From Saposhnikovia divaricata (taxonomy: Eukaryota > Streptophyta > Magnoliopsida > Apiales > Apiaceae), in NCBI GenBank assembly GCA_036435485.1, contig CM071601.1, forward strand, positions 184,486,939 through 184,550,938: a stretch of 64,000 nt of DNA. Reading direction: 5' to 3'. The notes beneath the pieces are model-generated. The model was not told the origin of the DNA and made no database searches. It worked only from the letters and a program-made list of their open reading frames with translations. This document shows positions 22,193-33,112 of the stretch, one piece after another. How positions within the stretch are numbered: position 1 is the stretch's first letter; each line of letters begins with the position of its first letter. The position numbers and the translations under genes are program-made.

Positions 22193-23736
22193 GATGAGAC
22201 TACTTCACCTTTGATGGGTACCACTTCTCAGGCGAGACATGTCTCCCATACCTCACAGTCTTTTGTTTTTACACCCATTCCACTAAAGGTATTAACTTGT
22301 AATCAATTCTTTGTAACACTTCCCTTTATTATTATTTATCATTCGATGTATTGAGTTTGTAAATCTCTAATGTAATTGCAGGCTTCTACTAGTGAAGAAA
22401 CTCCTTCAACGGAGCGAGGCGTACGTCCATTTGTGGGTTTTGGTAGTGTCTCCATACCTACCAATTTGAAGGATATATTTGATGTATGAACCCTTTACCA
22501 TCCTATCTTTCATGTACACCTATATGTTTATCTGTTTATCTATGTTGTGATATGTATCTCGTGTTTTTTTAGATGGACACGGCCGTGGATAAGATGAAGG
22601 ATGCACGAGATCGGGGTGGTCCTGGTAACAAGGGTGATTTGACAAGGCCACTTAAAAATCAAAAATTCGGTGGCTATTTCGTCATTAGTGGTCTGATGAT
22701 GGTGAGTTCATTTGGCAGACACACTCGCAAAAGGGTGTGACCATGTCCCTAACAAAGGCAAATCTGTTGACCTTAAAACCCGGGATGTGGTTGGGGGATT
22801 CTGTTGTGGACGCTTATGTGGAGCTATTGAAAATTAGAGAGGAGAATCTTTGGAATACGGATCAACTTAGGCCTCCGGCGAAAAGGTTTTTATTTGCTCC
22901 TACTTGGTGGACGCGTGTCGCTGAAGGAATTTTTACTGATTTGAAGGTATCAATCATTACCTAAATATTCTTGCATTTGTTTACCTACATATTCTTGCAT
23001 TTGTTGACCTTTCTAGATCCTGCATCTCTGTAATGCAGCTGTTGTATTTTATAACCTTTTTAGTTTTTACTGATTTAATTATTGCATTGTTTATTATTTT
23101 AATCTTTAATTTTGCAGACACCACCAAAAGAGACTATCGTAGATCAAAAGGTGGAAATGGAAAATTTCATTAGAATTTATCAGAAACAATTTTGTGGACC
23201 AAATCTACAAGATTGTGACGCTGCTTTTTTTCCCGTGTGCCATAAACAACATTGGATACTCTTTGCCGCAAACATCAACAAAGGGAAAGTGTTGTTGATT
23301 GATCCTCTACGGGATGGTGAATATGTCACAGGGAAAGAAGTTTACCCCTTTCACTATTATCTCCTGGTAACCTCTTTTATTCAAGTCTTTTAATATCTGA
23401 ATATGTGGTTGTGTGGTTACAAATTATTTGAATATCTTGCAAGAAAAATTTCTCCCGTTCATGCTTCACAAGTTAAAACCAGAGCGATTTCCTGAAAGGT
23501 ATATGAAGATTAAGGAAGCTAAGGTTCGACCCAAACAAAAAGGTGGTGTCGATTGTGGCGTGTATGTTTGCAAATATATGGATGCCATTTGCAATGGAAT
23601 ATCGTTGAAAGATGCACATTGGGATCCCGATAAAGATGTCATGACCTTTAGGTATCGCATTGCACATGAGCTTCGGATTGGGGAAGCACGACCTATTTGT
23701 GAATGGGGGATTCGACAAAGGAATCTGGGCCTTTAG
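22193..23736 (+). CDS. ULP1-like cysteine protease (peptidase C48) part of the MULE gene
   Basis: Exons: 22193-22288 (96 bp), 22382-22483 (102 bp), one from 22573 to about 22949, 23118-23366 and a last one ending at 23736. The protease domain shows KPGMWLGDSVVDAYVELL, then HKQHWILFAANINKGKVLLI with the catalytic His (HW) and Asp (the D of DPL), then QKGGVDCGVYVCKYMD with the oxyanion Gln and catalytic Cys. All catalytic residues are present. ULP1-family enzymes cut SUMO from proteins; in MULEs the role of such genes is unsettled. A reading-frame change near 22680 (from ...GGYFVIS to WSDDGEFIWQTHSQKG) and an unresolved acceptor near 23443 are irregularities, so this copy may not be fully functional. 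Confidence 0.8.
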
Positions 23737-23764
23737 TCTCTTTTTTTTATCATAGTGAACATTT

Positions 23765-23905
23765 GTAATATTTTAGAAGTTGTTATTGATTTTGATTTGA
23801 AGTTTAAGTTTGGAGTTTTAGAAATTTAAGTTGTTATTGATTTTGATTTGAAGTTTAAGTTTGTAGTTTTAGAAATTTAAGTTGTTATTGATTTTCATTT
23901 TGATA
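23765..23905. repeat. Three-copy minisatellite, about 55 bp unit
   Basis: Units contain GTTGTTATTGATTTTGATTT and GAAGTTTAAGTTTG-AGTTTTAGAAATTTAA. They lie just downstream of the protease stop codon. Non-coding. Confidence 0.85.
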
Positions 23906-23943
23906 GGTTTTTAACAGCAGTTTCTGCCCGGCAGGGGGAAAAA

Positions 23944-24730
23944 GAAGCAGTTTCTGTAAATTTTCTTACTACCGCAATGTCACAATGCGGCTCCAGCAAT
24001 GAAACATTGCGGTAGCAAGAAAAACAGAGTCAAAACAGGGGATTGCAAACTGCATAAACTGCATGTTTGTACTAATTTTTGGAAGTTTGTGCCAAAATTA
24101 TGTAAAAAAAAAATTTTACACCTTCTAAAATCATAAAATGTTATAATAAGTGAAATTGTAAAAAAAATGTAATATTTCCATATATTTAAAAAACATTAAA
24201 ATTCGTTAATTTATTGAAAAAACAGAGACAATGATTAAAAATAAGAAAAAAAAATAAAAAGATGATTAATATTAAATAAGAAAAATGATTAATATTCATT
24301 GAGAAATAAAATTGTGATTAAAAAAAAATAAAAATTCCAAGTAACAAAAAACACAGAGGAAGAAGAGTGGAGGTTCTGTAAATTTTCTTACTACCACAAT
24401 GCGGCTACAGCAATGAAACATTGCGGTAGCAAGAAAAACAGAGTCAAAACAGGGGATTGCAAACTGCATAAACTGCATGTTTGTATTAATTTTTGGAAGT
24501 TTGTGCCAAAATTATGTAAAAAAAAAAAATTACACCTTCTAAAATCTTAAAATGTTATAATAAGTGAAATTGTAAAAAAAAAATGTAATATTTCCATATA
24601 TTTAAAAAACATTAAAATTCCAAGTAACAAAAAACACAGGGGAAGAAGAGTGGAGGTTCTGTAAATTTTCTTACTACCGCAATGTCACAATGCTGCTCCA
24701 GCAATGAAACATTGCGGTGGCAAGAAAATG
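23944..24730. repeat. Repeated block between the two convergent MULE genes, with three palindrome pairs
   Basis: A block starting TTTCTGTAAATTTTCTTACT and carrying the palindrome pair, then AACAGAGTCAAAACAGGGGA, CTGCATAAACTGCATGTTTG, a T/A-rich stretch and ACACCTTCTAAAATC, occurs at 23950-24202 and 24372-24620. A third, truncated copy is at 24655-24730. Palindromes sit at 23968-24017, 24390-24430 and 24673-24721 (ACCGCAATGTCACAATGCGG and CAGCAATGAAACATTGCGGT). No ORF. It separates the 3' ends of the protease gene and the transposase gene. Confidence 0.9.
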
Positions 24731-24918
24731 GGTGCCATTTTATAGCAGTTTCTGTCCATTTTATGGCAGAAGCTCCCCTCCCCTTCTGTCCAGTTTCTTA
24801 ATGAATATTAATCATCTTTCCCATTTTTTTCGCAATGTATTGCATAATAAATTCAATTTCACATAATAAATTCAATGTCGCATAATAAAGTGAAAAATTA
24901 ATTCAAATATCAATACAT

Positions 24919-27417
24919 TCATTGAAGAGGAGGATTAGGACAATTTCTCCTATCATGATTTGCTCCCTCTTCCCCACACTTTCCGCACTTTCGTGGCTTG
25001 GCCTTTGAAGTCGAAGTTTCAACACCACTTTTATATCTTCCCGATTTTTTTCGTCCCTTAGTTTGTGACATTGGAGGATCGAATATCGGATCATGTTGGT
25101 AATCATCTTGGTCAAATGACTCATTCATTTTCTCGTTAAGTTGCTCTTCCGGAAATTTTTTTTTCACGTTATATTTCTCTCTTTCAATCACGTTCATCAC
25201 GTAATTGAATCGTGGGACGGAACAACTAGCTATTGCACCCAAGTTTTGAAAAGATTTGCACAATGCACTATACCTTGACGATTGTGATGCACTAATATTG
25301 GCAAGAACGGGAGGGGTATACGGTAGAGGTCCGGCTATTTTATTGCCCTCCATTGTCCACCTAGGCATGATGTAGAGGTCCGGTATTTCGAGTTTTTGCT
25401 TCTTGTCTAGGTACCGGATCATGTGTTTACAAATCATCCCGGAATGTTCAAAATTCTTACAAGTACATTCTAGCTTTCCGTCAAAGTAAGCCGTTAAAAG
25501 GTAACTTCTTCTACGATTCTCCGGAACCGTACACTTCTCAACCAAATACAATTTAAACAAATAAGTTTCATCTTGTCTAGCCCTCGTCACTTGGTATGAT
25601 GTGCTTTTCAAAAGCTCCTTTTGGAAACGCTTAAACATTTCTTTCGTGTAAATTTTGGATGCATTAATTTCCAAGGGCGAATGCAACACTAGTTTCCTAT
25701 CCCATTCCTCGGTCTCGTAGTCGCCTTTAACTTCCCTAAGATATTGTGACTCCAAAGCTTTTTGTGAGTTCTCAATAAATTCTTTCAAACCGGTTGATGC
25801 TCGCACATATTCATCAAAAAAAGCATTCATGGACTCGCTTCTTGAGGTTGTGGTCATACCGGCAGAAAAGTGTTGCCTCGTGTAAGCACCAATCCATTGA
25901 CCTCTAATAGCGTACATTTCATTTAGCCAATCATGAATCTCAAGATTGTATTTCTCGACCAATTCCTCCCACCGACCTTCGAATTCCGTGGGTGTCAACG
26001 ACTTGTACACACATGCATTAAAATCCGTTTTGAATTCCGGATAATTGGTGTACAAGCTAGATAACTTCTCGGGGAACTTACTACTTATATGCCATGTACA
26101 ATACATGTGCTTTGTTTCCGGCATAATATCCGCAATAGCATTTCCCAAAGCAATGTCTTGATCGGTAATGATTGTAGTTGGTGCCTTGTTGTCAACGGCA
26201 TCCAACCATGTTTTCAAAACCCATTTATAAGATGTCTCTTTCTCATCCCTCATTAGTGCAAATCCAAACAAAATATTTTTGTAGTGGTGGTTTACACCCG
26301 TAATAGGTATGAAAGGCATGCAATATCTATTCGTCCGATAAGTTGAGTCGAACGTAACCACATCACCGAAATTCTTGTAGGCGTTCAAGCATCGAGGATC
26401 AACCCACACCAAACCCCTAACACGGTTCTCTTCATCCACATCCACTCGATAGAAGAAATTACCAAAATTATTCTCTTGTAATTCTCGTAGCAATACCAAT
26501 CCACACTCGGCATCACCGGAATCAAACACTCGACGCCGAATGTCACGTATGACATTATGTACATCTTGATGAGAAAAACCTAGATTCTCTACACCACCAC
26601 ACGTCTCACTAAGATATTTCATCACTTTACTCGTCTCGATCCCCGATTTATTAAACAACTCAATCAATGATCGGGTGAGCGGATCTATGTTGCGTGATCT
26701 TTGAAAAAATTGTACATTCTCCCGTGCCACCATATCATGATTGTGTTCCAAATCAACCTTTGTAACTCTCCATTTATTTGTCTTCTTATTATGAGTGACA
26801 CACATTCGAGCATGACAATCCGTTCGTGGAATCGACTCCCTAATACGTTTTCCTTTACCGCGATCTTCCGAATTCAATGGTGTCGTTCTTCCACCTTTTA
26901 TACAAATATACACACGAGATGATGGTTCTCTACTTCGTGGATACCAATTAGTACCGCGGATTATTATTTGGAACCCGACACTTCGACCATAATCTCTATA
27001 AAATTTTTCCGCATCATCTAAAGTATCAAAATTCATACCAACACAAGGCACGACATCATTAATATTCTGAAACGTAAATCCAATATTTTCGTTTTCGATA
27101 TTAATATCATCATCGACATCATTTTTTCCCATCCCAATATTATTTTCTTCATCATGGACATCATTTTTTCCCATCCCAATATTTTTTTCTTCTTCATCAT
27201 CACTTTCAATTTTTATGTGCACCTTCTTTTTACCCATATGAACATCATCAACATCATTCACATTCATCTTTTCCTTATCCATATCATAAGTATCAACATC
27301 TATAATTTCATCATCAACAAATAACTTTCGAAAAGCCGGATTTTTTCTTACGGGTGTAACATAATCAAAATTATTATGGTCACTCGATGAACTAGAAGAA
27401 TTAAATAAATATTCCAT
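24919..27417 (-). CDS. FAR1/FHY3-type MULE transposase
   Basis: Single unbroken ORF. I chose the Met at 27417 (MEYLFNSSSSSSDHNN, 832 residues) because the upstream 63 codons lack family-like sequence. Order: acidic N-terminus; FAR1 DNA-binding domain (GMNFDTLDDAEKFYRDYGRS through TKVDLEHNHDMV) with zinc ligands; MULE transposase core with GDVVTFDSTYRTNRY (first Asp), TTIITDQDIALGNAI (second Asp) and MYCTWHISSKF; SWIM zinc finger CTCKNFEHSGMICKHMIRYL; and a C-terminal zinc knuckle CGKCGEEGANHDRRNC. It is expected to bind the element ends and cut them in the nucleus. The family includes domesticated light-signalling factors, but location inside a MULE with inverted repeats marks this as element-encoded. 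No frameshift or stop. Confidence 0.93.
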   Translation of the reverse strand: MEYLFNSSSSSSDHNNFDYVTPVRKNPAFRKLFVDDEIIDVDTYDMDKEKMNVNDVDDVHMGKKKVHIKIESDDEEEKNIGMGKNDVHDEENNIGMGKNDVDDDINIENENIGFTFQNINDVVPCVGMNFDTLDDAEKFYRDYGRSVGFQIIIRGTNWYPRSREPSSRVYICIKGGRTTPLNSEDRGKGKRIRESIPRTDCHARMCVTHNKKTNKWRVTKVDLEHNHDMVARENVQFFQRSRNIDPLTRSLIELFNKSGIETSKVMKYLSETCGGVENLGFSHQDVHNVIRDIRRRVFDSGDAECGLVLLRELQENNFGNFFYRVDVDEENRVRGLVWVDPRCLNAYKNFGDVVTFDSTYRTNRYCMPFIPITGVNHHYKNILFGFALMRDEKETSYKWVLKTWLDAVDNKAPTTIITDQDIALGNAIADIMPETKHMYCTWHISSKFPEKLSSLYTNYPEFKTDFNACVYKSLTPTEFEGRWEELVEKYNLEIHDWLNEMYAIRGQWIGAYTRQHFSAGMTTTSRSESMNAFFDEYVRASTGLKEFIENSQKALESQYLREVKGDYETEEWDRKLVLHSPLEINASKIYTKEMFKRFQKELLKSTSYQVTRARQDETYLFKLYLVEKCTVPENRRRSYLLTAYFDGKLECTCKNFEHSGMICKHMIRYLDKKQKLEIPDLYIMPRWTMEGNKIAGPLPYTPPVLANISASQSSRYSALCKSFQNLGAIASCSVPRFNYVMNVIEREKYNVKKKFPEEQLNEKMNESFDQDDYQHDPIFDPPMSQTKGRKKSGRYKSGVETSTSKAKPRKCGKCGEEGANHDRRNCPNPPLQ

Positions 27418-27774
27418 AATAATTAGAGAGCTAACCTTTTTTTTGTTGAATTTTTTCTCTTCAAGAACCTTCAAACTCTTAACTTTTGGAAGTGTATGTA
27501 TATGTAAAAAATGGGGAAGAATGTGAAAAATGGATAAAACTTCTTTACGCAGATGTTTACAAATTTTTGTTGATAAAAAATGGGTCCCACGACCACACCA
27601 CCACATTTAAAGTGATAAAAAGAAACATTTAAAGTGATAAAAAGAAACCTTTAAAGTGATAAAAAGTAGTTTACACAGCTGTATTTCTATTTTCTGCTTG
27701 CAAGTTGCAACCACTAACCACACCTACGACATTTGAAGCTGGATGAGAATTTGGTTTTTTGACAGGAACTTTTT

Positions 27775-27832
27775 GCTACCGCAATGAAACAATGCGGCAG
27801 CAAAGAATCCAGCATTGTATCATTGCGGCAGT
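27775..27832. repeat. Palindrome pair upstream of the transposase
   Basis: CTACCGCAATGAAACAATGC and CAGCATTGTATCATTGCGGC, 360-420 bp upstream of the chosen transposase start, in its presumed promoter. Same motif family as the element ends. Confidence 0.85.
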
Positions 27833-28594
27833 ACATTGAGTATTTTTTACTTTTTCTTTTTTTTAGTTTAATTATTAAAATATGTACATTAAATCATAAT
27901 AAATTAATTTAAAATTTGAAATATCTTCAATTCTAATTTAAAATAATTTTTTCCAGCCTATGTATTTAATTAAAAATATTTAATCTGAATATAATGGGAG
28001 ACATGTGAAACAATCATTTTAAAATATCTCGAACTTCTATTGAGTAAAATGTGTATTCAGTTATTTAACTTCTATTGAATTTTACCTTATTTCCAATGTT
28101 AAGATCCATCATTTTTAATGTCATTGCCAAAATTTCAGGGAAAAAAAATTATTTGGTTTGTTAATTTAACGGACAACCAGTACTTTGACTAGAATCCCTA
28201 AACAGGGTTTCGTCAGGTCTTAGGTTTTCGATTTTTTGAAAAATATTTCTGGACGACCCAAACGTACGGAGGTCAAGATTCATCCTTTTTAATATTTCTC
28301 GAGTTTTATTATAGCCAGTTTGTAGCTCAAATAAGTCTAGAATGACAATCTTGAGACACTATAGAGATTTAGAACCAGAGTTCTGATTATAATTGGTTTT
28401 TAGGTGACACTATAGAGATTTATTATTATTAGTATATATGTAAAATATATATTACCGTTAAATTCTAAATTCTTTAAACATTAAAATATGAATGAATGGA
28501 TTTAATATATGAGAAAAAAAATTTAAAAAAATATCCGATTTGTTTGGTGTTCTGCTGATGCAATGAAGCAAAGGGTTATGAGTTCTACAAAAAT

Positions 28595-28707
28595 GGCTAC
28601 CGCATTGCTTCATTGCGGTAGCAGCATTGATCCATTGCGGAAGCATTTGAGGCAGCATTGATCCATTGCGGCAGCATTTGAGGCAGCAATGAGACATTGC
28701 GGCAGTG
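28595..28707. repeat. Right subterminal palindrome array
   Basis: Four units: CTACCGCATTGCTTCATTGC, CAGCATTGATCCATTGCGGA, CAGCATTGATCCATTGCGGC and CAGCAATGAGACATTGCGGC, spaced by GCATTTGAGG linkers, 90-205 bp inside the right MULE end. They mirror the left array in position and number. Confidence 0.85.
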
Positions 28708-28794
28708 ATCCTTTTTCGACCATCAGATCTTTTTCAACGGTACAGATTCGATGGCTGTATAAAACTATCCCAACCAGCTATGATTGTGGAAAAA

Positions 28795-28800
<6 letters not shown>

Positions 28801-28882
<82 letters not shown>
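28801..28882. repeat. (AT)n tract at the right MULE junction
   Basis: About 82 bp of AT repeat directly after the MULE terminus, ending ATGTATGTATT before resuming hAT-type GC-rich subterminal sequence. Confidence 0.9.
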
Positions 28883-28890
<8 letters not shown>

Positions 28891-29128
28891 TAAATTGTGG
28901 TGAAATCGAGTCGGGATTGAATATTTGACCGGATAGAGAAAATCGGGGCGGGGGTCGGGGATCGGGCCGGGGACACATAAAAACCCGGCCCGCTCCCCGG
29001 TTTTTTTTGAAAATTGTCCCCGCTCCCCGGCCCGTACCCGGAAAAATCCCCGAATCCCCGCCCCGTTCGATGCGGGGATCGAATCGAGATCGGGCAGGCC
29101 GGGATGAATGCCCATCCCTATTCATAAT

Positions 29129-30593
29129 CTACCTCGGATCGGGACTGTGTATAGAATTAAAGACCACGAACACAATGAAAAGTTGTATTGCATTGCAATT
29201 ATAATTAGGGGGAAAAGTCAAAACCAAAAATGTAGACTATGAAGAAAGCTGGAAAGATTCAGAACGTTGAGGACGCTGGATACTAGATTGATGGACGACC
29301 ACAACCACACCACTCCAGACACTAGCAAACTTGTCAACTTCCTCGTCGTGTTTACGATGTCGTTTTGTAATTTCAAGAAAGATCATGAAGGCTGTCAATT
29401 AACTCTTAGTGGTAATTTCTTTTTTCTCGTCAATTATTTGCAGTACTAACTGTTGATGTGCTGAAGGTAAAATAATTTTTTTCGCAAGAAATTCAAGTTC
29501 TTGCAATCCATCATATCTATGTACTTAGTGTTCTAAACATACTGTAGTATCATGAGAAACAATTATCGCACATTTAAATCAGCTTAAACAAATTGTTGTT
29601 GTTTGGACGGCAGGTTGAACACATGAAAAATAATAAAGATGAATAAAATATTTATTCCAATTATTAGTAACAGTTTCAAAAGACTCGTACATCAGACAGA
29701 AGAGAATCCAAGATAGTACCTCAATCCCAAAAAGCATACATGTGTACCATCTAATATTCGCCTAATAAATATACGTGCTTGCTTTCTGTTTTGAAAGCTT
29801 TACACATGACCAAGCCAAAGACTAAAACCAAAAACACAACTGCTCTTTACTTCTTTCCTAAAGCTGCTAACATGCTAATGGAGAAAGGAGCTCTTCAGTC
29901 TTCACTCTAAAATGAGAACCAGCCAAATTTGAACAAAGTATGTTGTCTATCTTATAACATAATTTTAACAATGATGGATCAAATTCCCATAATTCGTAAA
30001 GAATGTCTACAAGTTCAAATTAGGTATGCTTACGAAAAATGTGTATCACGTAAAAAATGAGGGGATACACATCTCGCAAATGTGTAGTTAGGAGATACGG
30101 TATATGTGGATATGAACGAAAATTAATATCAAAAGACGTAGTATCTAAAATTGGGCAGGGAGACGGAAAGGAAGTTGCTCCGAATTTTAGTATCTTGCTC
30201 AAACAAATATATAAATATTTGTGGTAAAGATGATTCTCGGCCAAAATTTAACAATCGTTTTTAACAGTTATACCAACTTATTTTTATGTAGCTTTAGACC
30301 AAAATGACATAGCTTCTGAAGACAGCCTCCTATTCGTCATGTAGACATAGAGGCACAGTCTTTGAGGTTAGTGTGCCCAACTATCTGACAATGCTTTTCA
30401 CTTGCTACCATTATTCCTATTACATTCTCCTAAGATAGCTTCAGCCTCAACCTAAGCTGCTGCATTTACAAATTACAACTTTGCTATACTGTGTAACGAT
30501 ATACCAGCTACAAGGCGTCACAATATCTTAACGGTCGTATTTAGTTCACTTCTGTCCCTGTTACTTCTTTAAATATAAAAGCACCTATTAGTA
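29129..30593. other. Intergenic, upstream region of IQD gene
   Basis: Unique AT-rich DNA with no convincing ORF or repeat. A TATA-like ATATAAAAG lies at about 30573-30581, only some 15-20 bp before the IQD start codon, so the real promoter may be further upstream with a leader intron not resolved here. Confidence 0.5.
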
Positions 30594-32504
30594 ATGGGGA
30601 AGAATGCTGCAGCAGGAAGTTCATGGTTAGATGTTGTCAAGAAAGCTTTCAGGTCTCCTTCGAAATCCAACAAGTCCAGCAAAAGGAGAGAAGAACATGA
30701 CCAAGAAGATGATGAAAAGGTGATATATTTACAATACCGCATTTTATGCTAAAATTCGTAAATTCAATACCAGTTCTGAGGCTTACCTATACTCATTCCA
30801 CAAATGTTGTTTGTTTGTGCAGAGGAGAGGAAAGCGGAGGTGGATTTTCAGCAAACAATGTATCAATGAAACTACAATACAGCACTATGCATCAGCAAGT
30901 AGTGTGACCGATACTTGCAATCGTACTTGTTTTACTAATAAAAGTGCACAGACATTGGCTGTGAATCCCAAGGCCCGGGATGAAGATTACGAAAGGCAAG
31001 ATATTGCATTGGCTATGGCAACCACAGCAACTGCGGAGGCTGTGGCAGCAGTTACTGCGGTCCAAGCAGCTGTGGAAGTCATTAGGCTTGCCAGTCCCTC
31101 TAAAACTACCAGTAAATATTTCCAGGCAGCCATAATAATACAATCAGCATTCAGAGCCTATCTGGTAAATAATGTATCCATTCATCCATTTGTGTCTTTA
31201 CAAATTTAGTCATTTTTTAATACAAGAATAAAATGACTCTGTTTTTCTTAGGCTACGAGAGCTCTGCGAGCACTTAGAGGAATTGTAAAACTACAGGCTT
31301 TAGTAAGAGGACAAAATATCCGTAAACAAGCAAAGATGACACTTCGATGCATTCAGTCCTTGGTCCGAGTTCAAACTAGAGTTCGTGATCAACGTAGGAG
31401 GCTTTCATATGAAGGCAGCAAGGATTCCACATTCAATGTATCTAACAGCTCAAGGGAATATCATGTTGAGACCAGAAAATCTCGAGTGGGTTGAATTTTT
31501 TTTTTTGGGTCATAGTATATATAAGTATAATGATCTTAATCTCTTGTTATTTCCATTCCATGCTTAATTTTTGTGTCTTGACTAGCACATTGTGATTACT
31601 GAAACACAGTCAAGAGAAGGAAGTAGCATTACGGATGAGTGGGATTGTCATCGGCATACGTTAGAGGAAATTAAAGCTATGTTGCAGAAAACTAAGCTAG
31701 CAGCTTCTGAGCAAAAAAATCATCGCACAACAGCTTTTTCTCGTCAGGTAATTTAGTCCTCTATATTCTCTTGTTGGATTTATTACCGACGTATGTTATT
31801 TTAGTACTAATCATCATCTATGTTATTATACATAGACGTGGAGATCTGGTAAGGACCAACTTTTATGTAGTGAAGGGGAAGAAGAAAAGTATGGATGGTC
31901 TGATCAGAGGAAAAAGATGGGCAGAAATTCTAGTGATCGAAGTGATTCTACAAAGACGGTTGAAATTGACACTGCTCAATCATATTCAGTTCCACGTTCA
32001 CGATTATCAGTTGATCAACATTATTTGTACCATCAACAAGATCCCAGTTCGGAATCTGATTGTTCTCCGATGCACAGAACAAAAACAAGTATGTCCAATT
32101 CCTTTCCTATCACGCCATTCCAGTACAAAGCGAAACGCCTTCAAGTTCATTCAGCCAGTCCACGTTGCTTAAATGATGGGAGGAACCTTATGATGGCTCA
32201 TACACCAACACTAGGCTTAAGTTGCAACAAAATGTTTGGACGTAAGAATACTGTTGCAGCTTCAGTGCCTAACTATATGGCAGCCACTGCTTCGGCCATG
32301 GCTCGAAGCCAGTCTGAAAGTGCACCAAGGCAGAGGCCTTTGACACCGGAGAGAGGAGATTTGAGTTCTGTGAAGAAAAGACTGTCATTCGCAGCTCCGG
32401 AACGAGATGCTTGTGCTGTCATGAGTGATACAGAATTCGAGAGGAACTTGAGTAGGCCAATTTCTAGATATAATATGCGGGAGAGATCAAACACATTGTT
32501 GTAA
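30594..32504 (+). CDS. IQD: IQ67-domain (IQD) calmodulin-binding protein
   Basis: Five exons, all phase 0: 30594-30719, 30823-31164, 31252-31485, 31586-31747 and 31836-32504, giving 510 residues. The N-terminus MGKNAAAGSSWLDVVKKAFR is typical of the family. The IQ67 region spans about 143-210: AAIIIQSAFRAYL, split by an intron and continuing ATRALRALRGIVKLQALVRG, QNIRKQ and IQSLVRVQTRVRDQRRR. The intron splitting the first IQ motif is a conserved IQD trait. The C-terminus has MARSQSESAPRQRPLTPERG and KKRLSFA, as in DUF4005. IQD proteins bind calmodulin and act as scaffolds on microtubules, plasma membrane or nucleus. The strong basic charge fits that. No disabling change is visible. Confidence 0.94.
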
Positions 32505-33112
32505 GGCCAGCCGCCTTGGTGAGGATTGGTCTATTTCATGCCTATCTGCAACTCCAAGCAGAAAAGTAAATTTAAAATGTGAGGCGGGCCTGTAAGAGGC
32601 TAGGGAGCATAGATTGAATGAAAGAACATGTAATGCAGTTTAATCTTTTTAAAGAAATTTAGGCTTGTTTGACAATAAATGGCGAAACATCTGTGTCTTC
32701 AACATTTTTGTATGACAACCAGTCCTTCATTAATCATGATTTTTATTGTTTTCTATTTGTTCCAAATCTAATTCCTGTTACTTGTTCACCATAACAAGTT
32801 TCAACGTTTCATTTCGATTCAAGCGGTGTTGGTTAATATCAGAACCAGCAATCTGGTTCAAGATTTAAGCTGAACAAGTGATCCTTGTGCAGAACATAGT
32901 ACTTCATAATTTTCATATGCTTAGTTAAGGTGTACATTTTAACCAGTTACAAGCTGGAGAATGGCATTATGGCAAGATGGGTAATAGACTGCAAAAGCGA
33001 AAGGTATTATAACAAAAACAGTAAAGCCAAAAGGAATATCTCGAGCATTGGACTGGATTAGTGCCTACAACTTTCCAGTTAAGCTATATCTTCCCCTTTT
33101 TCATAAATACTA
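32505..33112. other. 3' flank of IQD gene, intergenic
   Basis: Contains the likely 3' untranslated region (TTTGACAATAAATGG at about 32670 is a plausible polyadenylation region). No ORF or repeat was recognised in the rest. Confidence 0.45.

Larger units (their letters stand above)
17006..28799. mobile_element. Large Mutator-like element carrying PMD-ULP1 gene and FAR1-type transposase
   Basis: Left end GGGTGCCCTTCCACAACC and right end (inverted) GGGTATTTTTCCACAATC, followed on both sides by alignable sequence up to AATCTG-(n)2-CCGTT. These are diverged terminal inverted repeats of about 65 bp. The interior holds a PMD exon set, an ULP1-like protease (+) and a FAR1/MULE transposase (-). The two genes converge around 24 kb. 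MULEs with ULP1-like cargo are known in plants (the Kaonashi group). The whole insert lies in an (AT)n tract inside a hAT element. The transposase ORF is unbroken, so this may be, or recently was, autonomous. Confidence 0.8.
16547..29120. mobile_element. hAT-type element with perfect 8-bp target duplication, later split by a MULE
   Basis: Termini are TAGGGATGGGC (left) and GCCCATCCCTA (right), an 11-bp perfect inverted repeat. Both are flanked by the identical 8-bp TTCATAAT (16539-16546 and 29121-29128), the length made by hAT transposases. The first and last 200 bp are dense in CGGGG/CCCCG runs that would base-pair across the element. Only about 390 bp on the left and 240 bp on the right belong to it. 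No hAT transposase is present, so it was a small non-autonomous element. The middle is an (AT)n tract now holding the 11.8 kb MULE. Confidence 0.85.

Noticed and set aside
24903..25124. Extra ORF inside the 3' end of the FAR1-type transposase
   Set aside because: Alternative frame of the same DNA. The main frame carries the zinc knuckle and is unbroken.
28558..28707. Regularly spaced GCAGCATTGATCCATTGCGG repeats resembling a CRISPR array
   Set aside because: Spacing is irregular, spacers are themselves related, and the setting is a plant transposon end. They are subterminal palindromes.
29007..29204. ORF in the GC-rich hAT terminus
   Set aside because: Product of CCCCG/CGGGG subterminal repeats, not a gene.
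31771..32172. ORF overlapping the last IQD exon in another frame
   Set aside because: Starts in an intron and has no homology. The exon 31836-32504 in the IQD frame is clearly correct.
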